In this document: piece after piece, positions 44,501-55,400 of the stretch | How the letters are laid out: each line of letters starts with the position of its first letter | Numbering within the stretch: position 1 is the first letter of the stretch | DNA from: Papilionanthe hookeriana x Papilionanthe teres | Taxonomy: Eukaryota > Streptophyta > Magnoliopsida > Asparagales > Orchidaceae | Reading direction: 5' to 3' | Length of the DNA: 64,000 bases | Assembly: GCA_022702705.1 (NCBI GenBank) | Contig: CM040429.1 | Span: 108,787,943-108,851,942 of the forward strand | Made by a program: the position numbers and the translations under genes | Notes under the pieces: generated by a model | What the model saw: the letters and a program-made list of their open reading frames with translations, nothing else | Told to the model about the DNA's origin: nothing | Database searches by the model: none

Positions 44501-47500
44501 TCTCGGGTTAGGACGCTTGGGGACGATGAACGGATGCCGTTCATTTAATACACGCGCGGGTGGACGGCCAGGATCGCGCCAGACGAGGAGACGGAACGAT
44601 ACAGCGGGCCCCCGGAGGGCTGAGTTGGATGGCGGCGCCGAATCAGAAGGCGACGCGTGTGCGTTCGGAGCTGCCAAGGTTGAGTCAGCGCCGCCGTTTT
44701 AAATAGAAAATTAGGGTATTTTCTTATTTATTTAATTCCCTAAACTTGGAAAATTCATATCTTTGTGTAGAAAAATCACAAAAATAAAATAAAAATACCC
44801 TCTTGCTCGGTGAACAGAGGAGAATAATGTGGAAAAGAAATTAATTAATTTTGTCCAAGTACTTTATTTTTAATTAATTATTTACTCTCTGCATTGTTTC
44901 AATTCTCCATGCATTCATACAATTCACCATGGCATGAGACCATAGGGCTTTTGAAGCCTCTGAACTTGGGAACATTCCCCGAATTTTCCAAGGTCGAGAC
45001 CATCTCCGTGAAAAGTTATTGATTTTTCAAATGCATGTGGCTGTTTTGAGTATTTTAATTCCAAAAATTAGCATGTTGTGAAATAAATTCTAGGAAAATT
45101 TGGTGATGTTCCTTATGACCAGAGAACCCTAGGAAAAATAGGACTTGAGTTAGTTCACTCAAAATAACCCTAATTGGCTTAAACACCCAAAATAGACCCC
45201 TAATTAATTAGAGTTAACCATAGATCAAATTGACTTGAAATCAATTCTCCACTGACCTTTAGGATCAGAGGAACCCACCATAAAAGTTTGAAGTCAATTG
45301 GGTTGGGTTAACCCTACTAAATGGGTTGATTAAGTCATTTAGTCATTTTAAGCTTTAAAAATTCATAACTTTCAAAATACCTTTCAAAAATTCACCAAAT
45401 TGGTTTTGGAGCCTCTCTGATATTAGGGGAATTTAAGAAAATTAAAATTTCAATTTTCTAAAAAAGTTAATTTTTTAGTATTATTTTAATATTTTAATAA
45501 TTAAAAAATAATAAAAATCACAAAAATAATAAAATTAACCAAAATGTCATATTTTGAAATTTAATCACTTAGGAACAAACCCCATATTTTTCTCAGGTCT
45601 ATTTAATGAGATATTAAATTTTAAAGCCCTAGGGTAATTTTAAAATTAAAAAATGTATTTTTTAGCATTTTCACTAAAATAATTATAATAAATCAAAGAA
45701 AAATCAGAAAATTGTAAAATTTGGTTCTTTGGAATTCTTGATATCAGAGAGAATTTTAAAAATTATAAAATTCATTTTTCAACTTATATTCTATTTTTAA
45801 ATTAATTAATACTCCATAACTTAAAGTAATTCTAATAAATAAAATATAATTCAAAAAATAACAAAAATTGGTCCAAGGGGTCCTCTAGTCATTAGGAATG
45901 TCCCATAATTTTCTTAAGGACAGAAACTTTCCCTTGGTCATATTATTAAATTTTCCTTGGAAATCCTTATTTTCCACCAAAAATAATTACATAAATAAAT
46001 TAAATACAGAAAAATCACATTTTCTCCTCTAATGTCTTTATTGACATATGAGTGAAGCCACATAAAAATTTCAAATTCATTTGAGCTCAATTAAGTGAGT
46101 TATGAAATTATTAAACTTGAAGGGCAAAATGGTAATTAAAATTTTAACCCTTAATTAAAACTTTAGGCTTAATAAAATTAAAGAGTAAAATATTTGATCT
46201 TAACTTGATTTGGATGATTGAAATTTAAATAATTAAAGGGTAGAAACCTATTAAACAATTCAACAATCATTGAAATGAATTTTAATTAAAATAATTAATT
46301 AAGTTTGGAAGAATAATAAAATTGGAATTATTAAAATAGGGATATTATTAGGAAGAGATTTATTTTTTAATCTAAGGATCCCTAAATTAATCATCTCAAT
46401 AATATTTAATTCTTAATTAAAAAGATAATTCAAATTTAAGTTTTAAAATATTAAAAGATTCAATCATTTAAATCGAATTAAAGTTAAATTATTAAACTCT
46501 TTTTAAATTTTCAATTAAAATTAAAATTAAAATAAAATTAAATTAAAAAATTAAATTAAATTAAATTAAATCAAAAAAAATATAATAATAACAAAACTAA
46601 ATTAAATTAAATTGAATAAATAAATTAAATTAAATTAAATAATTAAATTAAATTAAGTTAAGTTAAAAAAAAACAAATTAAATTAAATTAAATTAAAACA
46701 AATTAAATTGAATTAAATAAATTAAATTAAATCAAGTTAAATTAAATTAATTCACATCAAGTTAAACTAAATTGGATTAAATCAGAATTAAATTAAAATT
46801 AAAACTAAACTAAATTAAATTAAACTAAATTAAATCAAAGTTAAATTAAATTGAATTAAAAGACATCACCTAAGACATGAAGAATTCAAAATAAATCTAG
46901 AACAACTTGAACACTATTCCAAACTTAAAACCATTAACTAAAATTAAATCATAAACCACCTGAACATCCATTTGCCATCAAAAGCTCGTGATGTCATAAC
47001 TCTTAAAAAGGAGTGCTAAAAGAAGCGTTACTCCACTTATAGGATATTCAAATGTCCTAGTTCACTGAGCAAGACAACAAAACTTAAACTCTCAGACGAT
47101 TAATTCATTTGTATAATTAAATCCATTTGGACTTAAAACAATCCTAGAAATATTGAAAAGATGTTTAAGATTCGTCTTAAACACTTCCTCAATATGATAG
47201 GATATTTATAAGAACAATTGGACTTAGTTGTTCTTTGATGAAGAAAATCGTCCTCAAACTAAAACACAAGAACCTGGACGTCATAGGAAATGACTAGCTA
47301 TAGGATTAGGAACTTGGTAGAAAACCATAACCCTTCCCTTAGCTTTACTCTAGGAACTTACTTTAAATGCTTAAATATTCTAACTCGTGTTTTAAGTGCA
47401 GCTTGGGATGACAAGAAGACCCTCCAGGTACGCTTTTATTTTATTGCAATTTACTTTACTGCAATTTATTTAATCGCGTTGCACTTTACCTTTCTTGCAT

Positions 47501-48923
47501 GATAAACAACAGTTGCATGAAAACCTACGCCTTTAGGACTGTAAACCAAAACCGAAACCCATAACTAAATTAAAAGACACTACAAGATAAAATTCACCTC
47601 CACAACATTTCAAAATATAAGACAACTCAAAATTTAATCACAAACAAAACAACAAAACTACAACTACAACTAAATTAAAACGTCTTGTTGGATGATCGGG
47701 AATACCTCTGATGATGTAACCTACGTGTTGCTAACGGGATTTCCCACGGCCTAAATGAAAGTGTAGAACTCACTCGACTGAGTTTAGCAAATTCATCTCG
47801 GACTAAGTGAATCCGATAAAAATAACGATGCCTGAAGGATGGAACCGTGGATCTTAACCGGTGTTGTTATAATCAACTTTAAGATTTGTTTAATTAAAAT
47901 ATTAAAAAACACTCGGATTTTAAGATTTTCCGTAAACCAAAACACCTTTCTCATCTCCCCGATTTATGACTTCTAAAACTAAACCCCCGCAACAACAAGG
48001 AGCTCTGAGCATGCGTGGGCAAAGCACGGCCATCGTCATCGCTAAAACCCGAGTCTACTTCACAGAAACTTTCCTTAGAATTAAATAATCAAGCCGTAGG
48101 ACTTCGAGGTAGTTTGACTAGTGCAACATAAATCCTCAACTCTTCGTTAGGAATTTGCATGATCATATCATGTGAATTAAGCCCTAACCGGTCTTAGGAT
48201 TTCCGAGGTAGTCGTCCGATACGACATAAACCCTCACATCTTCGGGGCTATTTGTATGATTTTATTATACAAATATAAGTCCAGCATTAACTAAAATCGG
48301 CAAGATCGAAATATAAGATAATATTAGGACCTTCCTAAATTCAAGCCAAACAATAGGATAGTTGGGAAATTATCGAAGTTCGCTTCGAATCCGTGATTTC
48401 TCCTACCTTTCTTCCTTTCGAATTCCTAAAACAAAATGTTCCAAACTTGATCCATTCCCTATCGAAATTCCAAAATTCAATCCTCGAAAACTTAAACCTC
48501 GAAATTCTTGAGAGCGTAACTACCGATTATTATCGAGAGTTTTCTTAGGTGATTTCCGTCACTTAAGATGTAATTAACTATAGGGGCTTGCCCTTATAGG
48601 GAATTTTAAGAACCCAGGTAATATAAACCCTGTTTAATGTTTTCATATTAAACATGGGAATTTGTTGGCTTACAAAATTGGTTCGCAGACCAAACGGATG
48701 TCACAAATCTTCTAGTTTATTTAATCGAGCCCCATCATCAAGCAATGTGTTCATTCTTCTAGATGTATACATGGCTCGTGATGCGGTGCCCGTTTATATA
48801 AACTATTCGGGATGTGAGATCAGTTTGATTTCATATCTTAAAATTTTCAAATTTAAAATTATTTTCAAAATCAAATATTACTTTTCAAATTAATTATTTA
48901 AATTAAATTAAAATTCGCCGACA
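41527..48923 (+). repeat. LTR3: 3' LTR of the inner element (7,397 bp)
   Basis: It starts TGTTGACC and ends CGCCGACA, followed by ACGTG. It is colinear with LTR2, including the same (AAATT)n interruptions (about 46513-46860), GC block (about 44490-44700) and TATA-like boxes at 43893 and 48793. Differences from LTR2 are mainly scattered, and many sit at CAG/CTG sites where LTR3 shows CG-containing variants (for example 44001-44045 and 44120-44190). True divergence from LTR2 is therefore probably lower than a naive count. Confidence 0.93.
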
Positions 48924-48928
48924 ACGTG
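48924..48928. repeat. Target-site duplication ACGTG, right copy (inner element)
   Basis: ACGTG follows the CA end of LTR3 and matches 21284-21288. Outer-element coding sequence resumes at 48929 with TTCTCAGAATAC. Confidence 0.95.
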
Positions 48929-49683
48929 TTCTCAGAATACGAACAACAACAAATCGTGGATCGCATCCGAGATTTGAAAAAGATGGGCCAAGGTGTCGCT
49001 TAAGAGAAAACACTTACTCGTAACCCCGGAGATGGATGCCGGGGAAGGGGAGAATTACAATACAATGTGGATGTCGCTACAACTTCGCAGAAGACAGAAA
49101 GGAAACCCACCGGGATACTCCGTCATGGCCAGGTGGATCCAATGCCATTAGTCATTAAAAGGATGGTAAAAAGAATGATAACATGGAGGGTACTGCCAGC
49201 AGATTGCATACCCAACAGTTGCATCATTAATATTTACAAGAAGGGTGACCGCATACCCCCATACATAGATCACCACGACTTTGTTAGACCTTTCTGCACA
49301 GTTTCTTTTCTGAACGAGTGTAATATCATGTTCGGATCCGACCTCCGGATAGCGAGCCCGGAGTGAGCTCCGAGGGCCGTAAAGATACCATTACCGGTAG
49401 GTTCCGTCATGATACCGAAGGGCAACGGAGCGGATGTCGCTAAACATTGCATACCGGAGTACCAGTGAAGCGGATCTCGCTTACTTTCGAAGGATGGACG
49501 ACGGTGAAAGCACCTTACCACTTCCAGCCAAACCCGGAGCCGGAGAGCCTCCGCCTTACGAGCCGTGAGTTACATGGAAAATATCACACCTCCAACGTAC
49601 ATCCATACGGCATCCTCGCCAAGGATGGCTTGGAAGGTGATGTTATCGACCATGCACCTCACTATTCGGACATGGATTTTTGA
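48929..49683 (+). pseudogene. AlkB-domain ORF, 3' part (outer)
   Basis: This is the remainder of the gene begun at 20461. It reads FSEYEQQQIVDRIRDLKKMG in a clean frame, then after shifts VDPMPLVIKRMVKRMITWRV, PADCIPNSCIINIYKKGDRI, PPYIDHHDFVRPFCTVSFLN and ECNIMFGSDLRI, then a KHCIP block and VPVKRISLTF. The iron-binding His of HxD is a Tyr here (TAC 49262-49264); the distal His codon is 49445-49447. Besides being split, this copy would lack iron binding. The final frame continues past the inner copy's stop through HGKYHTSNVHPYGILAKDGL to TGA at about 49681, so the true C-terminus is uncertain. Confidence 0.87.
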
Positions 49684-50400
49684 TAGATACCTTTTTGGAT
49701 GGATCGACAAAGATCATACATATCCGTTTTGAGTCTATATGGATTGTATGAGATGTATTCCGCATTGAGTTGTATGATGTATCTTCAGCATGATTGGAAT
49801 GAAAGTGATGATGTCACATTTTGGCCTTCACCTCTTTTGTGCAAATTGACTGGGAAACGCCATTAAAGTTAAACGAACTTCGAACAAAGAACAGAAAAGA
49901 AAAAAAAATAAAAAAAATATAATAATAATAAAATATATATATATATATATAAAAATATAAATAATAAATGAGAATTATTTTTCCTTAAAAATCCAAACAT
50001 AAATTAACTTCAAAATCCATGTGAACGCTAAATAAAATTCACATGAACATGAACTACACAGCTAAAAAAAATTTTGGAAAGTTAAAGGACAAATAGAATG
50101 AAAATGAATCTCAAATCGGATCCCACTCTAAATTCATCTTTTCAAACATTTCAAATCAACCCCAAATCGAAATTTATCTCAAGAAGCTTTGAAATTCTCT
50201 CGTCGGGACAACTCTTCCTCACAAGAGACCCACACTTCAATTTCAGAACCCTAAACCTTTTTTCGTCACATCGAAATCATTTCGACTTTGGTGGCCTACC
50301 TTTCTTCCTGTATGGAGATCGACTAGGTCTATTGACACGGAGCCATGAGCTTCCTCTGATTTGGTTCTGATGGCATGAGACTGGGTCCCTCTTCACACAA
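49684..50400 (+). other. 3' untranslated region before the minisatellite (outer)
   Basis: It is non-coding and colinear with the inner copy over the first 200 bases. An (AT)n microsatellite of about 9 repeats lies at about 49933-49950, within A-rich sequence. Beyond 50100 the sequence is unlike the inner copy apart from scattered words. The short ORF at 50098-50370 is judged chance. Confidence 0.55.
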
Positions 50401-52010
50401 TTAAACTTTCGAGATTGGAATCCATTTCCAATTCTCTTTAAACTTTCGAGATTGGAACCAGTTTCCAATTCTCTTTAAACTTTCGAGATTGGAACCAGTT
50501 TCCAATTCTCATTAAACTTCTGAGATTGGAATCCATTTCCAATTCTCATTAAACTTTCGAGATTGGAATCCGTTTCCAATCTCTTTAAACTTTCGAGATT
50601 GGAACCAGTTTCCAATTCTCATTAGACCTTCGAGATTGGAACCAGTTTCCATTTCTCTTTAGACCTTCGAGATTGGAACCAGCTTCCATTTCTCTTTAGA
50701 CCTTTGAGATTGGAACCAGCTTCCATTTCTCTTTAGACCTTCGAGATTGGAACCAGTTTCCATTTCTCTTTAGACCTTTGAGATTGGAACCAGCTTCCAT
50801 TTCTCTTTAGACTTTCGAGATTGGAATCCATTTCCAATTCTCTTTAAACTTCCGAGATTGGAATCCATTTCCAATTCTCATTAAACTTTCGAGATTGGAA
50901 TCCATTTCCAATTCTCTTTAAACTTTCGAGATTGGAACCAGTTTCCAATTCTCATTAGACCTTCGAGATTGGATCCAGTTTCCATTTCTCTTTAGACCTT
51001 CGAGATTGGAACCAGTTTCTATTTCTCTTTCGACCTTTGAGATTGGAACCGCTTCCATTTCTCTTAGACCTTCGAGATTGGAACCAGTTTCCATTTCTCT
51101 TTAGACCTTTGAGATTGGAACCAGTTTCCATTTCTCTTTAGACTTTCGAGATTGGAATCCATTTCCAATTCTCTTTAAACTTTCGAGATTGGAACCAGTT
51201 TCCAATTCTCATTAGACCTTCGAGATTGGAACCAGTTTCCATTTCTCTTTAGACCTTCGAGATTGGAACTAGTTTCCATTCTCATTAGACCTTTGAGATT
51301 GGAACCAGTTTCCATTTCTCTTTAGACCTTCGAGATCGGAACCGCTTTCCATTTCTCTTTAGACCTTCGAGATCGGAACCGGCTTCCATTTCTCTTTAGA
51401 CCTTCGAGATTGGAACCAGCTTCCATTTCTCTGTAGACCTTCGAGATTGGAACCAGCTTCCATTTCTCCGTAGACCTTCGAGATTGGAACCGGCTTCCGT
51501 TTCTCTTTAGACCTTCGAGATTGGAACCGGCTCCGTTTCTCTTTAGACTTTCGAGATCGGAAACCGGCTTCCATTTCTCTTTAGACCTTCGAGATCGGAA
51601 CCAGCTTCCATTTCTCTTTAGACTTTCGAGATCGGAAACCGGCTTCCATTTCTCTTTAGACCTTCGAGATCGGAACCGGCTTCCATTTCTCTTAGACTTT
51701 CGAGATTGGAAACCGCTTCCATTTCTCTTTAGACCTTCGAGATCGGGAACCGGCTTCCATTTCTCTTTAGACTTTCGAGATTGGAACCGGCTTCCAGCTC
51801 TCTTTAGACCTTCGAGATTGGAACCGGTCTCCATTTCTCTTTAAACCTTCGAGATTGGAACCAGCTTCCATTTCTCTTTAAACCTTCGAGATCGGAACCG
51901 CATTCTAGTTCTCTTTAAACCTTCGAGACTAGAACCAGATTCCAGTTCTCTTTAAACCTTCGAGACTAGAACCCGATTCCAGTTCTCTTTAAACTTTCGA
52001 GATCAGTACC
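50401..52010 (+). repeat. Minisatellite array of about 37-bp units (outer 3' UTR)
   Basis: There are about 43 tandem units of the form TTTAGACCTTCGAGATTGGA, then ACCAGCTTCCATTTCTC. Two main variants, with AATCCATTTCCAAT and ACCAGTTTCCATTT, are interspersed, and the ends are diverged. Each unit holds a short inverted repeat (TTGGAA...TTCCAA). The array is unrelated to the inner element's array at the same position. The minus-strand open frame at 51322-51834 is simple translation of the repeats and not a gene. Confidence 0.93.
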
Positions 52011-52474
52011 TAAATTCTAATTCTCATCCCCTTCAATCAACACTTAAACTCCGATTCTCATTCTACGGCTGGTACCCCGATTCCAGTTTTCCTTGCAATC
52101 CCGAGGTAGGAACTTAGGTTTCAATTCTCATTTCAAATCCAAATTTTCTCAAATTGATTTTAAACCAAATTTCAATCTAAATTAAAACTCAAAATCTAAA
52201 CTTACACATCAAAACTTAAACTAAAACAAAATGAAAATCTAAATTTAAATTCCCCGTATCATGTGATTTGGGACTCACCTCCTTTTCCTTTCCCGCACGA
52301 GAGTTCGAGAATCTCCATTCTCGCAGATATACTTGACACTCCCCAGCGGAAACTCTTCTACTTCGTCCTAAGTTTGTCACCCGGACATCCGTGTTGGTTT
52401 TGTTGATCTTTTCGGTCAACGCCAATACGCGCGGTGTGCTTGGTTAAGCACACCACACCTATCGGGGGTCCATT
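52011..52474 (+). other. Conserved 3' terminal internal region (outer)
   Basis: It matches the inner copy's 41166-41526: the ATCATGTGATTTGGGACTCA word, the ACTTGACACTCCCCAGCGGA word, the GGTGTGCT stem and the G run (CGGGGG) directly before LTR4. The polypurine tract should be here. No ORF. Confidence 0.6.
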
Positions 52475-55400
52475 TGTTGACCTCATTTTCGGTGAGGTCT
52501 TCTCTTCTTCTCTTAAGTACTTCAGGATCTAGCCTTAGGCTTTTCCTTCGACTATCCTAGAGGATTAGAATCGGGACCCACCACTTAGAAATTCAAACTA
52601 CTTCTTAACTCCCTGCAAACTCCACAAACTTGATTGTAGACCCCTAATAACCTAGAGGGTTGAAATCAAATGTGGAAGTTTATAGGATGAGTTCCCATAC
52701 GATTCTTTGGCCTTAGGACTGCCCTGGGTGGCCTGGTCTGGTGAAGGGGCTGACTTATACACACTACACCTATACACTACACTTTCACACACCTCTTAAA
52801 AACACACCCATACCCAATTTGACCTCCTAACTCATGCAGGTGATTCACATGGATGGTCTTTAACCCCTAAGCCCTTGGCTAAGAGGGTTAGGAACAACAT
52901 AGTGGGTGCCTCAAATGAGTCCCTTCATGGCTCATGTGGGCTTGATATGGCTTCATGGCTCAACCAAAATGATTTCATTCCACTTACATTCACCCAAGCT
53001 TCAATTTTCCAAATTTTCAATTTTGACCCCCGGACCCTACACCCACCTAGCCTACCCAATACCCTTGAGACTACCCAAAATTTGCAAAATCACTTGAATT
53101 ACCCAAAATTATCCAAAATCATTCCTAAACATTTCCTCACCAATAAAATTGATCATCCATAGCCAAAAATACAAAAAATTCCAAAAATACCTCCCAATAC
53201 CCTCCAAATACCCAAAATACCCCTCTTAGCCAAAAAATCCAAAAATTCAGAAAATTCCCAGAAAATTTCAGAAAATCCCAAATATTCCCAATTTCATTTT
53301 GTTCAACTACACCATGGGCTAATTTTGTCAATTTACCCCACTTTTATCAAAATCCCCAATTTGACCCATTTTAACCCAAAGTGAACCCAATGTCAAACCA
53401 AACCTACCCAATTGACCTAAATTCTGGTCCAATTCAATTCTAAACTTCAATTCAACATCCCCAACACCAATATAGACCAAATCCAAGTCCAATTTGATTG
53501 ACATTTGAATCCAATTTCACTTTGGGCCTTAAAGCCCAATTTGAACCCATGACCCAAACTTAGCCCAAACTCACCCAATTCAACTCCAATTAACCCCAAA
53601 TCTTTTCTAAACCTTCCTTAACAGTCCCATAAACAAAACACTAACATGATTTGCCCAAAATTTAGACCCAAACCCCACTCAAATTCAACCCAAAGCTAAA
53701 AGGCCCAATTTTGACCTAAACCTAAACCTAGCCCAAGTAGACCCAAACCTCAAAATCAAAACCCAACCAAAGCCAAAACCTCTTTGAAACACTCCCATAA
53801 ACATTTCCAAACATTTATTTTACATCAATTTCAACCCTAGCCCAACATTGGCCCAAGTTAGCCCAATTTGACCTATATTGGCCCATTCACCAAAAAAGCC
53901 CAAATCCAACCCAATTCAAACCCAAACCACCCCAAATTTGCTCCAAATCACTCATAACCCATCCATGAGCTAAAACCAACATTTGTTTGGCGCAATCCTT
54001 CACAAATTCCCCATCCATAAATTTATTTCCAAAACCAAAAGCCCACTTTCTTAAACCTTCCTAAAGCCCATCTCCACCAAAATCCAAAGGGGAAAATCAA
54101 TCCAAGGCCCATATGACAAATTCTCTTCATCATGCATTCAATTAAAATCATCCCTAAGTCCTAAATCATCAATTAAACAATTCCAAATCAAGCCCCATAC
54201 AAATTACCATCAAAATACCAAAATTCACAAAACCCTTTTTCATGAAATTGACTTAACTTTTCCCAAGCCAAAGATGAGCCATGAAGCCATGCATGAGCCA
54301 CATGGAAGCCATGAGAGCCTCTTTACATGTCACCATGCCATTTTGGGCAAAAGGAGGAGGCTCTTTCCTTAATCTCCTAAAAGTCTTTAACCTCACCCAT
54401 GATACCCCTTAACCAAGATTTAATCCAAATATTCTTGGATAAGGACATCACCACTCCATCTCAGCTAGCCTATCTGATTCCCCACAAGCACCCAAAGCCC
54501 CTTGGAGGGTGCACCATGCCCAAAACCATGGGTTGACCCAAATTAAGCTAAAATGATCCCTCCCCCTTCTACTTTGATTCAACACCTTTACACACGGCCA
54601 ACCGCAATCGATTTCACCATTGCCAAGACCCGACCTCCCCGAGCTTCGAGGGTGACTCGACCCTGGCCGGCCAGCCACCAGGCCGCCGGAAAACACCATG
54701 GCCGAAACCTTGGGAGGAGCCAAAAAATTCAATTCTCCATTGCTGACTTGTCTCAACCCAAATGGACAGCATAGCTCTTCTTCTCCTCACCAGAGCAGCT
54801 GATCCCCAGCCTTAAACCCCCCTGGGAGAGCCTCCAGCCATGCCTATTTAAACACCACCCCCTCTCGGTCATGAGAGGTGCTGAACCAAACCTTAAGGAA
54901 ACTCTGCCAAAATCATTCCAGATCACTCTCCACACATAGAGCACTTGATCCCCACTGAATTCCAGCCCAATTCCCTCCAACTGAGCTTAATTTCGAGCTC
55001 AAACTTTAGCCCAAAAACCAGGACACTTCTTCACAGTGAGCCAATCCCCAAATCGATTGGTCCTACACCTTCACCGGACCAAGAGGAGAAGTTTCCCACC
55101 GAAAGCCCCATCTCCAGAGCCACCCAGTTGCTCCAACCTCCAAGCTTTGTGATCGACTGTGGTCACTTTCATAGCTGGACAATTCACTGAGTCAAGGGAC
55201 TTCATCCGGAGCTTACTTGGACCCAATCGAAGGTGACACAACTCTCGCATCGAAGCTTCACTTCTCCGAGCAAAGGTATGGACTCCCTCTTCTTCCCGAG
55301 CTTCCAGAGATTCTCATTTTAATTTGAGTCAATTTAAATGCATGTTTATCAGTATGGATGTATTCGTCTCTTCAGTACGAATCCATGAGAGCATAAGAAC

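Larger units (their letters stand above)
21289..48923 (+). mobile_element. Inner giant Tat/Ogre-like LTR retrotransposon (27.6 kb)
   Basis: The element has LTR2 (21289-28664) and LTR3 (41527-48923), ends TG...CA, and is flanked by ACGTG duplications. The internal region is 12,862 bp: perfect tRNA-Arg PBS, ORF1, gag, protease, RT, RNase H, aRH, integrase, AlkB ORF, 70-85 bp minisatellite array. It is the younger insertion because it sits inside the outer element, at the start of the outer AlkB domain. The coding region is very similar to the outer copy, but its LTRs are of another subtype and its minisatellite is unrelated. It is structurally complete; the frame breaks are few and several fall at CAG/CTG sites. 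Confidence 0.95.

Noticed and set aside
51322..51834. A 170-residue repetitive protein on the minus strand
   Set aside because: It is a direct translation of the 37-bp minisatellite (three units make 37 codons). The frame is an accident of the repeat.
50401..52010. CRISPR-like array (short regular repeats)
   Set aside because: Units are contiguous without unique spacers and lie in a plant retrotransposon 3' UTR; this is a minisatellite.
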